This document shows positions 36,422 through 45,460 of a DNA stretch of 64,000 nucleotides, one piece after another. The stretch comes from Raffaelea ambrosiae. Lineage: Eukaryota; Ascomycota; Sordariomycetes; Ophiostomatales; Ophiostomataceae. A program made the position numbers and the translations under genes. The stretch is from positions 791,127 to 855,126 of the forward strand of contig PCDI01000007.1 in assembly GCA_002778195.1 (NCBI GenBank), given 5' to 3'. The notes beneath the pieces are model-generated. The model had not been told where the DNA came from. It did no database searches and worked only from the letters and a program-made list of their open reading frames with translations. Numbering within the stretch: the first letter of the stretch is position 1; the number at the start of each line of letters is the position of its first letter.

Positions 36422-36430
36422 TATATAAAG
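36422..36430 (+). promoter_or_regulatory. TATA box of first secreted paralogue
   Basis: TATATAAAG followed by agccatttg; the same block (TATATAAAGAGCC.TTTG, then GAACGGAAAAG) precedes the second paralogue at 39042. The ATG is 190 bp downstream. Confidence 0.6.
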
Positions 36431-36611
36431 AGCCATTTGCCTCTGGAACGGAAAAGACATGAATATACGGACAACAGAACTGAGATAGCCCCATCCGCTC
36501 TCACCCACTTTCCATTCTTCGTTCTCACATGCTCATCCAATCTTCGACGATCCTCTTTCTCTGTCTACTCTTAGATATTTGTGCCATTTTCATTCGTGTC
36601 ACGACGGGAAC

Positions 36612-37166
36612 ATGGTCAACCCAGGCAAAACTCTCTCTACTTGCCTCGCATTTAGCTTTGCTGGGAGAAGCAGCGCGCTTTACCTCCCTGACAGCAAATA
36701 CTCCGACCTGACTGCTGCCAATGATCATGTCGAGGTGTCGCTCCACGAATCGGACTCTGCACTCGAAAAACGCAGACGTATCGACGTGAATGTGATCGCG
36801 AACAGTGTCATTGCAGTGGGCACCACAATCATTGCCGCCAAAGCAGGAATCGACATATATGAATTCATCGCCAATGCGATCAAGACCAAGTCCGATCTGA
36901 ATAGTTGCCAGGAAATCAGTGGCACCGACAGCAACGGTATTGCCACGGAGGGCTATTTCTACAAAGCAACGACAACGGGCGACAATTGTGACACTACGTC
37001 CGAGACCAAAACAATGGTGACTGCTGTGTCGGAGTGCGCTGATCATCTCAACTCCTATAGTGCTACCCGCGGCTGTTGCGACTTGACCCATGGTGGGACT
37101 TGGACCGGAACGCTATGCATCACGGCGAATCCGGACCGCTACCCCGCAGCAGACGCTAGTTACTAG
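36612..37166 (+). CDS. Small secreted protein, paralogue A
   Basis: A single exon of 184 aa starting MVNPGKTLSTCLAFSFAG; a short hydrophobic stretch ending in SSA suggests a secretion signal. The mature part has a hydrophobic helix region (VIANSVIAVGTTIIAAKAGI, then DIYEFIANAIKTKSD) and a cysteine-bearing C-terminal half (NSC, DNC, SEC, GCC, LC) with GTWTGTLCITA near the end. The gene at 39404 is clearly paralogous, including the promoter. I recognise no domain. Small size, duplicates and AT-rich, repeat-bearing surroundings fit an effector-like or otherwise lineage-specific secreted protein, but that is inference. Confidence 0.75.
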   Translation: MVNPGKTLSTCLAFSFAGRSSALYLPDSKYSDLTAANDHVEVSLHESDSALEKRRRIDVNVIANSVIAVGTTIIAAKAGIDIYEFIANAIKTKSDLNSCQEISGTDSNGIATEGYFYKATTTGDNCDTTSETKTMVTAVSECADHLNSYSATRGCCDLTHGGTWTGTLCITANPDRYPAADASY

Positions 37167-39041
37167 ATGTCCGGTTGACAGAGACATACATATCCATGAG
37201 TCCCCCTTGCAAGGACAGGTAGCTGCTCCTCAAGGGCATGCGATTGCTTCTTTCTTTCATTGTTTAGTTCCTTCCGGTTTCAACAACTAGGGGTCCTAAT
37301 TGCCACTGCCATGTTGGTATTCTTTGGAAACCAAATGTGTTGTGTTTTATTTTATATTGATAGGAGGAGGAGAGGGGGGTCAAACAACTTGCAGTCATTC
37401 GCTCTTAATTGGCATGGCCAGTCAATTATTTAGCTTAAATACACTCACGTATCTGCCTCAGCATGATTGAATAGGTGGAGTTTTATCTCTTGCCTTCTGA
37501 AGTCACTCTTCTTGAATTATTGTCATCGACTCGCACTTCCCCCTGTTCGATGCCAAAAGATGTTTTAGAAGATTCCGCGCCCTCCAATAAAGCAACTATG
37601 CTATGCGATAGTACACAGATGAGCCGGCAATTTCGTATGAATTATAAAATCCCAATCAAACGGAATTCTACTTGGTTTTGACTGTAACATCGAATTGGTC
37701 CGGGTGGTGAAATAAAGCATAGTGATGAACATTACGTTCAGCCATTCCTACTCGACATATTTTATCAAGGATCGCGATAGTTGGGACCAGTATGGCGAGA
37801 GGTAGGCCACCGCCATGCATGAGATAGTTTGTGTTCCGGTCCCCTATTTACTACCATGCCATTGATGCCAGCGCAGAACAAGGCCGAGGATACGCAACTG
37901 TCTTGGCTTTCAAGATATACTTGCAACCGGACGCACAGCCGACGTTTACTACTATTAAAACTATATCGTCAAGTTCGAGGAGCCAACTTACGGGTATAAA
38001 AGTAAATCATAAAGACAAAAGGTTAAAGTTCTACGGTTTCTATCTTAATATTATAAAGAGTTAATATTTCTACGATAATAGTCTGGCTTAATAGTGATTC
38101 GGGTAAATGCTACGGCTGCGTGAGTTTTTAAGAGTGTTGTGTACCACACGCTGTTGTGGGATTATATATTAGTGGTACGTTTGTTAAACTATATTGCTGC
38201 TGTCTTTAACAGAGACTATGCTTTGTTTAACTTTAGAAGAAGATATACACGCTTTCGATATGGAGAAAAAGCGTCATTTGGTTCGGTACGGGGAGAACTA
38301 TCAAATGTTCTTGGAAGCGACGTGTTTTAAATCTAGAGGAATAATCTGTTTAACGAGGAGTGTTTTCTATATAGCTGTTTATAGTTTAAACAAGCGTTCT
38401 CGCTCAGCTTTTACTTCGTTTAGCTCCAGGACATATGTATAAATAGCGCCACTCCTTCTGCTTTAGCATTCTGACACAAGAGTCATGTCACCCTAGGGAC
38501 TACCACAGCTCTACAGAGCTCTCGGGGACTACCAATCTGTCACCAAGAACTCACGATATCCAATTTGTTAGTATTGGAAATCCTTCTGGCGTTTTAGGAT
38601 CAGGCGTTAGGCTTTTAGCAGGATGCTGCAGATGTGGCTGATGTCGCACAAGGCGAAGTCGGCAGTATGTTGGGGGCTCCACGGGATGATATTGCTGTAA
38701 GCAAGGACGATGTTTCGACTTGATGTTGCTTGTCAAGTTTGTCCGAAGTGGCCGATGCTTACCTGACATCTGCGTGTAGCTGAGGCAGTGCGCAACAGCA
38801 GGATCCCCCATATTTACGTTTCTCTCACAAATTCTTGATTTATGACACCCAGATTTCCTGCTCGTTAGGCCGCAGCCTGGCCTTGTGTCACGTTGCAGAT
38901 TGCATTGCGGGAGAGGTGCTCTCTGATTCGCGAGTTGTCGGACTTCTAGGCCGCTGCTTTGATCCTTCTATGTTTCTACGCTTTTTCTATTTTTGTTCTC
39001 ATACGAGGATGGTCCCATGACACAGGTGTCAGCGAAGTATA
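37167..39041. other. AT-rich spacer between duplicated genes
   Basis: Base composition falls strongly between about 37400 and 38450, with many TTTAA/TATA words and no conserved frame. It may be an old, mutated repeat. No TE protein could be recognised. Confidence 0.45.
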
Positions 39042-39050
39042 TATATAAAG
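39042..39050 (+). promoter_or_regulatory. TATA box of second secreted paralogue
   Basis: TATATAAAG followed by agccgtttg, copying the block at 36422. Here the ATG is 362 bp downstream, so the leader contains extra sequence relative to paralogue A. Confidence 0.6.
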
Positions 39051-39403
39051 AGCCGTTTGTTGGCAGAACGGAAAAGAAACTAAAACTCACAACACAAAGC
39101 AAAACAAGCTACCCGACTATTCACTCTCACCCATTCTTTGTTCTTTGTTCGAAAGGGTAACGCGGACAAGCTGGCCATCTACAACCACAACGAGTCTAGC
39201 CAACCCCACAGAAGAAGCCCTTGTTGTTTAGTCGAACGTGGGACTTCGAATACACTAACGCTAGCGGACCAATTGTTGGTGAGCAGAACTTGGTGATGCG
39301 GGATGGTTCTCCCATATTCAAGCAATCCTTGACAGTCCACTCTTCTTACATTGTCTTCCCTCTTAGGCATTTGTGTCATATTGACTCGTGGCACGCCGAG
39401 AAA

Positions 39404-39955
39404 ATGGTGAATCCAGGCAAAGTTCTCTCTACTTGCCTTGCCTTTGGCCTTATTGGGAGAAGCAGCGCTATTTACCTCCCTGATGGCAATGACCCTGTTA
39501 TAGTGCAGTCCGTATCGACCAGGGACTCGAATTCTACCATCGAGGAGCGCACAGCAGTTATCGTGCGATATGCGAGCATTGTTGTTGACAAGGGTGCCAA
39601 AGTAATCGCTGCCGCGGCCGATGGAATCGAGATCTACAACTTTATTGCTGATTTGATAAAGAGCAAGTCCAATGCAAATACTTGTTCCGCGACCACTGGC
39701 ACCGACTATGATAAAAATAATAAAGAGCTTGTGGAGGGCTATGCCTACCAAGCAACGTCGAGTAAGAAGAACTGCGACACTACAGCCGAGAAAAAGACCC
39801 TTCTGTCGGCGGTAAAGGAATGTGCTGATTACCTCCACAAGAAAGGGGCTGTCAGCGGTTGTTGCATCATGAAGCATGGTAAAGGGACTTGGAAGGGCAC
39901 ATTACGGCTTACTGCTGACCCGACCAATTATCCAGCGAAAGACACCAATTGTTAA
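39404..39955 (+). CDS. Small secreted protein, paralogue B
   Basis: A single exon of 183 aa with the same N-terminus as paralogue A (MVNPGKVLSTCLAFGLIG..SSA.YLPD). Matching blocks are KGAKVIAAAADGIEIYNFIA / DLIKSKSNANTC, VEGYAYQATSSKKNCDTTAE, KECADYLHKKGAVSGCC and GTWKGTLRLTA, YPA near the end. Cysteine positions largely match A; the last Cys is at the very C-terminus here. No known domain is recognised. Both copies are intact and have diverged heavily at the protein level while the promoter block and signal peptide stay similar. Confidence 0.75.
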   Translation: MVNPGKVLSTCLAFGLIGRSSAIYLPDGNDPVIVQSVSTRDSNSTIEERTAVIVRYASIVVDKGAKVIAAAADGIEIYNFIADLIKSKSNANTCSATTGTDYDKNNKELVEGYAYQATSSKKNCDTTAEKKTLLSAVKECADYLHKKGAVSGCCIMKHGKGTWKGTLRLTADPTNYPAKDTNC

Positions 39956-40268
39956 TCGGCAGAGACAAACATTTTCACGGGGACAACAACTTGGCACCTG
40001 AGGGGCGTGCAACTGGTACACTTTTTATCTTTCTTTCTTTCATTCACTTACTTATGTTTCCCGGGTTTCAACAACTAAGAGCGCTACGTACAATTTTCAT
40101 GTGGGATTTTTTGGGATATGTTAAAGGGGGGATCAACCGACTTGCTGTGAGCCCCTCGTTGTGGTCAGGCCAGCCAACTACTTAGCTTAGATGAATTCGG
40201 TTCTAGTTTATTGCTTCCCCTTGTTAACACGAGACGACTTGCCTCTTTGGTGCTATGAAGTCACATTT

Positions 40269-40634
40269 TCAGAGATGAAGGACCGAAATTAGCCTGTACT
40301 TGAATTTTGACCGCATCGTGATGTTCAAACCTAGAATACCATTAGTCAGATATTCGAGAGAGCCAATTGGCAATGGGAGAATCAGGGGGCTGTACCCTTC
40401 AGTGCCACTTCTGATGGCAAAAGGCAGCTTGTGGTCGAATTGGCGAGAAAAAAGGGCACGCTGGGCCTGGATGATGGATGCCTTGTGGGCCAGGGTGGCC
40501 TCAACCCGGTGGCCGGTGTCCTTGAGATTGAGGAAGAATAGGCCCTGGGTGGACAAGACACGAATCAGTTTCTGGGTCTCATCGGCGTCTCCGGCCACGA
40601 GGCGGGCATAATCTATGGCCCCCAGAAGACGCAT
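40269..40634 (-). pseudogene. N-terminal fragment of a 2OG-Fe(II) oxygenase-like gene
   Basis: The frame reads AIDYARLVAGDADETQKLIR, then VLSTQGLFFLNLKDTGHRVE and RALFSRQFDHKLPFAIRSGT. This resembles the DIOX_N region of isopenicillin-N-synthase-like dioxygenases (VDYA.L..GD......L...GFF.LDL....FF.....EK). Nothing after it resembles the iron-binding double-stranded helix (HxD...H), so the gene is truncated. The frame continues open upstream for about 25 codons without a clear start. Confidence 0.5.
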
Positions 40635-41630
40635 ATCGAGCAGGGCAGATTTGTTGGTAGGAATGCGTTGGGGTGTAACATGTGAGTTCGAGTCAGGAAG
40701 TGTAGATGTTTCTACTTTTTCGGTTTCTATGTTGTTTTCTCTATAAGCTCACACGAAACAATACCAGGCAAATGGCATCCCTAGCCTATCTAGGGGAGGG
40801 TGGAGAATGCCAAGCCGTTTATACTACATAGTATTAAAACGACCTGGCATAGGGAAATACCTTAGGATCGGGTATGGGACTGTTCTTCAGCCTCGGCGCT
40901 GACCACCATGCAAGGAGGATGTGTTTTACCGCCACTTATGGCAGGTGGCTCATAATAGGATACCTTCTTCTCTCTATGTCTCTCAGCCTCCCTCTCTCCA
41001 TTAGTCCTGTCTCGCTCCCCTCCGCCTTCATTCTTCATACCGGCGGCTATCAGAATGGCGCAATACACTCCCTGCACCACACAACATCCTTTGGCCGACA
41101 CCCAGGACATTAGTAGATATTGGCACATTGACGTTGAGATGATCGGGCTCGATGCATCTAGTCCTCCATGATACCCTGGAAGAGCTCGGCGATGCTGTCA
41201 GAATGCCATCGTCCTCCCCCGCTGAACTCGTCTTGTGGAATCGTGGCTCGCCGTCTCTCACCAACACCAGCACCACCACCACGGGTGATAATCACTCTGT
41301 GTACCGTCACGATCAAGAGCAACACCACGCAGCCATCGATGCCCCAACGAGAGGCCGCCGAGACCATCGCCATCGCTCGCATCGTCCGTCATCGGCTGCT
41401 GGCAGCAGGCAATGGGCACATTTGCCGCATGCCTCTCTTCCTCGTTTCCCGACACGATGGCCGGAGCCTCCTTATCGCCACCATTTGCCCGTTGCGGGAG
41501 AAGTGGGGTTAATTCGGGACCCCCACTTCCTGAGCTTGAGACAAGGCCACCTTCTTCTCTCCAAACACGCTTTCCATTTCGTCCTTGTTATTTTCTGCGC
41601 GGGTTCTTCACAAGCCGCCGTGTCGCCGCC
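40635..41630. other. Intergenic region
   Basis: Promoter side of the alpha/beta hydrolase. Overlapping frames at 41152-41634 have no protein signature. Confidence 0.45.
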
Positions 41631-43040
41631 ATGACGCCCAACCCGATTCGAGACGCCGACCTCGACGCCTTCCTGGCAGACGACCGCTTCACGCGCACCT
41701 TTGACAGTCCAGCCCTGCGCATCTCCTACGCAGACTTTGGCTACCGCAACGAGGAGCAGCCCGAGCTGGAGAATGTCTTCCTCTTTTTCGGCCCCCTCCT
41801 CGGGTCGCGCATGTTGCTCGCGGCCAAGGACACGGTCGCCAAGGCCCACAACGTGCGCATCATCGCGGCAGATCGCCCCGGCTTCGGCAAGACGACTCCC
41901 AATATCGAGCCGGACAGGAGGATAGTAGAATGGCGAGGTGAGAAAAAGAACCAGCAGGAGATGAGCTGGCCCCTTTGTTGTCCCCCCTGCTTCAAGCCTA
42001 CGACTACGTGCAACCAAAGGCTTCGTCGTTGGCTGTCATGAAGAACAAACACAACACAACCAAACAACAAAAAAACAAAATAAGAAAAAGACAACGAAAC
42101 AACAAGCACCACGGCTAACCCACAACGAGCAGGGGCTATACTGGCGCTGCTACAGCATCTGCGGATCAAGCACGTGTTTCTGGGCGCGCAGAGTGCGGGA
42201 GCCATCTATGCGCTGGACTTTGTCCTCCACCACCCGGAGATGCTGCATCCCAAGGCGGGCTACCTCGGCCTCGCGGCCCCATGGATCCACCCCTCGCACT
42301 CGGGCATCTGGCAAATGTCCATGCTCCAAGCTCTGCCCCAGTCGCTCCTCGCACACACCGACAAGCTGGCGTCATACTTCACCGTAGTGTCTGCTCCCGT
42401 TCTGGACAAAGGCCTGGACCTGGTGGACTCCCTATGGGGATGGTGGCAGGGTCCTCAAGGGCAGCAACCGGAACAGCAACAGCAGCAGCAGCAGCAGCAG
42501 CAGACAGACGAAGACAGAGAAATAGCAGAGAATGTGGCCTTTGCGGAGGCTCTCGACCCGAAATTGAGCGCATTCATGTTTGCCGACTCGGTCGCCGGCA
42601 TGTCCCACGACGCCATCTTGTTGCTGCAGAGGCCCAACGCCGCAGGCGCCGGCGGCGATGGCGGCGATTCTACCACCTCTGGGTGGGCGGACTGGGGCGA
42701 CTATGACGTCCTGATCCCTCGCCTGAGGCAGGCGCTGGCTGACCACCATCGGCGACTTGTTGTCGAGGCATTTTTCAGCCAAACGGACTCCATGACCGGC
42801 ACCCCAGGCACACCGGGCCCGGACTGGTTCATCAGTTGCTGGAAGAAGACGACTGGTGCTGCCGCTGAGGACCCCGTCTCGTTCTCCCACAGGGTCGTCC
42901 CCGAGACAGACCACAATTCCATCTTGTCGACGCGGCCAGGCGTGGCGCGGGTCATGTTCAAGCAGATACACCAAATAGTTGCACTCCACATGGGGCAGCG
43001 ATCCTTTTCTCAAAATCGACATCTCCACTCTCTTCATTAA
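41631..43040 (+). CDS. Alpha/beta hydrolase-fold protein
   Basis: Two exons, join(41631..41937,42133..43040), 404 aa; the 195-nt intron (GTGAGA..GCAG, phase 1) is long for this window. An oxyanion-type segment VFLFFGPLLGSRMLL replaces the usual HG..G. IIAADRPGFGKTTPN follows, and the nucleophile elbow is FLGAQSAGAIYALDF (GxSxG). The likely catalytic His is in RVVPETDHNSILSTRP, with Asp supplied from the preceding region. A CAG-encoded Gln run lies after WWQGPQGQQPE and forms a low-complexity insertion in the lid region. Resembles fungal alpha/beta-hydrolase-1 proteins of unknown substrate. No secretion signal is seen. It lies 0.7 kb from the convergent gasdermin-like gene. Confidence 0.88.
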
Positions 43041-43721
43041 GCTTATTTTGTGGCCGGGCCGACGAACCATGCCCTCCGAGGCCTTTGTGTACTTGTTGAG
43101 AATAGACGGCGCTTCCTATACGCGGCCGGCTGATCTTGTCGACACGCTCTTGGGAGAAGATTGTGTATTGTTTCAAGACCGGCATTGTCAACAGACGTGT
43201 ACATAGTAGAAGCTGAGTCTATTGTCGCCACATGTCAGGCCGTTCGCCCAGCCCCTCTGCAAATACACAAGCGAGTCTTGCCCTCGCGCCCGCCAGGTTT
43301 GCTTCCGACGCGAACCTCTCAAGACACCATTGGCTCGGAGCACCGAGAGAGTTGACCGGACTTACGACTAAATGGTCTTGTCAATGAACCAGTGCAGAAG
43401 CGCCCTTCCTTCCCTGCCTTTCCTTTGCAGGGTTGGGGCCGTTGAAAACAGACCCGAGAGTCTGGGGATTGTGAAATCATGATTTTCCTGCGAATCCAGC
43501 TATCAAAATGGCACAGGAAGGAGGCAAGCATGGCCAGTCCACCCCACCACCAGCATAGAACCGTCTATTGCGATTTGTCTAATCAAGTGTGGTATTCACG
43601 ACAACAGGATGTCGTATTCCTCCAACCCCCCCGTCTTTGCAACGCAAACTCGTAGCAGTGGGATGCTGTCGATCCCCCTCACCAAGCAGCGAGCAAAAAA
43701 ATGTCATTGTATTCAGTGGCT
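43041..43721. other. Convergent 3' flanks
   Basis: Between the convergent hydrolase and gasdermin-like genes. No gene is recognised. Confidence 0.45.
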
Positions 43722-44697
43722 TCATTCAGTTGTAGTAGGATTGGTATCCCACCCGGTGACAAAGGAGAGTGCGTCTTCGTCGTCGCTGGTCGGCTGCATC
43801 GCAGACACCTGACAACTGGCCACTCCTTCGTGCTCCAATACCTCGGGTACCTTCTCTTCCACCGGGCTGCGCCTGGCCATCATAGCGCCTACAACAACCT
43901 CGGTTTGGGTCCATTGTCGCTGGAGAAAGCCCTTGTCGACCTTGGCGAAGCGCACGGCCCAAATTCGATCGCCCTCGATGTCGCCAGACGACGACCCGGT
44001 GCCCGTTTTGTCGTGGTCGCCGTGGATGCTGCCCTTGACTATGCTGGGAACGTTTCTGCCATGGTGTTAGGGCAAGCAGACAGAACAAGAACAATTGGAG
44101 AAGAAAAAAAAAAAAAAAAAAAAGAGAGACGTACATGTTCACGTCCGCACCCGGCTTGTGCTCGTCCGACTCGGAGTGTCCCACCGTCCCCCCGGCGCGG
44201 GCAATCATCAGACCGATGACAATGTAGATCGGCTTGGCGGGCAGTGGCAAGACAAGCGGCTTGACGTGGGCTTGGACTTCCGGCATGGCCAGCACGCTGT
44301 CGATGTAGTCCCGCGAGGGCTGCACGACCTCGGTCTCGAGGCGGTCAAAGTTGGCCCAGCTCTTCATGGTGCTCTGGAACTTGGCGCTGAGCGTCGCGCT
44401 GGCGGTGACCCCGACCGCCGCGGCCGCGGGCACGTCGACCCCGGCCGAGCCCTCGTTCTGGCGGCTGCTCTCGGATTTCCAGGAAAAGTGGCACAGGGTG
44501 GACGACGTGATGGCCATGTCGCTAGGAAACGCGGGCAGGTCGCCATGGGTCAGAACGGGGTAGAGCGTGGTGGGGCGGGGGACCGCATCGCCCAAGCGCA
44601 GGTTGCCGGCCGTCGTCTTCCCACCAGCCTTGTCGGCCGATGCGTAGACGGGAGCAATGTAGAAGGACTCCTCGAGGACGAACCAGCACTTGTCCAT
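43722..44697 (-). CDS. Gasdermin-like pore-forming protein (RCD-1/HET-Q1 type)
   Basis: Two exons, complement(join(43722..44055,44135..44697)), 298 aa; intron GTACGT..GCAG, phase 2, with a poly-T tract. The start is MDKCWFVLEESFYIAPVYAS; a frame four to six codons longer has no ATG. Gasdermin-like layout: ATLSAKFQSTMKSWANFDRL / ETEVVQPSRDYIDSVLAMPE, then PIYIVIGLMIARA (compare the LYVVxEVV strand of animal gasdermins), INVPSIVKGSIHG and the IWAVRFAKVDKGF strand (compare the AFRVRQL strand), followed by a short acidic C-terminal tail of about 50 residues. Known fungal gasdermins (RCD-1, HET-Q1) are plasma-membrane pore formers that cause regulated cell death; HET-Q1 is activated by proteolytic removal of a short C-terminus. 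The family call is by eye and has to be confirmed by profile search. Confidence 0.62.
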
Positions 44698-45460
44698 GGT
44701 TCCGGTGACGGCCAACTGCCCAAGGGGCCAAGGATGGCTAAGGATGGCGAAGGATGGCTAACGGGCTGGTGGACAAGCTGGTGTGTCCACGGGAGGTAGC
44801 TCGCAAGAGCAGAAAGATGTCTGTGGAAAGAAAGGAGGACGGTCGAAAAGTAACTAGTCCCTTCTGGACATGGGAGCTGTCTGATATACAGAATCTAGGA
44901 GCATCCATGCCAGTCTACAAGAACGGACTTTCACGCACCTTGTCGTACAGGAATGGGTCTACTTGGACAGAGAAGCATCAGCCCCGAACGACCTGAGACA
45001 CGCTGACTGGTACAGCCTGGCGGCTGACGTGCGGCTGATTGGCCGTGCGTGCGGCTGTATCTTGTTCGGCCGAAGGATGGCGGGCGAGCTGCCCGAGTTC
45101 CGTGGTAGCCGTGGTAGGGCTAGCCGGCCCACCAAATGCGGGATGGCATGCATCAGGTCCGTCACTCTGTGGATTGCCGGAGTGGTGTCTGCGCCATTTG
45201 TGCATACGAGTCGTGTTCCCTTTCCACCAAAAGCCGGTGACTGGATCTCGCTTGGTCTCCGTTGCGTTCATGAAACGTTGCTGCTGCTCAGTTGCACTCT
45301 ATTCTACAAGTACACACACACATATATATACACGTTTTCAGCATTCGTATGGGGTCCCTGGACCAATCTGTAAGTAGTATACAGAGAGTGCTTGTCTCGC
45401 AAGACCAGGCAGCCATCCTCCCACCACGTATGGGAAGCGAGGTATGCTTTTCGACCCGTC
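44698..45460. other. Spacer between gasdermin-like and STAND-N genes
   Basis: Contains a short direct repeat (aaggatggc, 44738-44760) near the gasdermin-like promoter. No gene is recognised. Confidence 0.45.

Noticed and set aside
36612..39955. Reading the two secreted paralogues as a known toxin or killer-protein family
   Set aside because: Cys spacing and overall sequence do not match any family I recognise; only 'small secreted' is supported.
41631..43040. The neighbouring hydrolase as the protease partner of the gasdermin-like gene
   Set aside because: It is an alpha/beta-hydrolase-fold protein with GxSxG and no subtilisin or caspase motif; convergent position alone is not evidence.
44698..44715. 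Extending the gasdermin-like protein upstream by six codons
   Set aside because: The extension begins with TTG, not ATG; the first ATG gives the family-like MDKCWF start.
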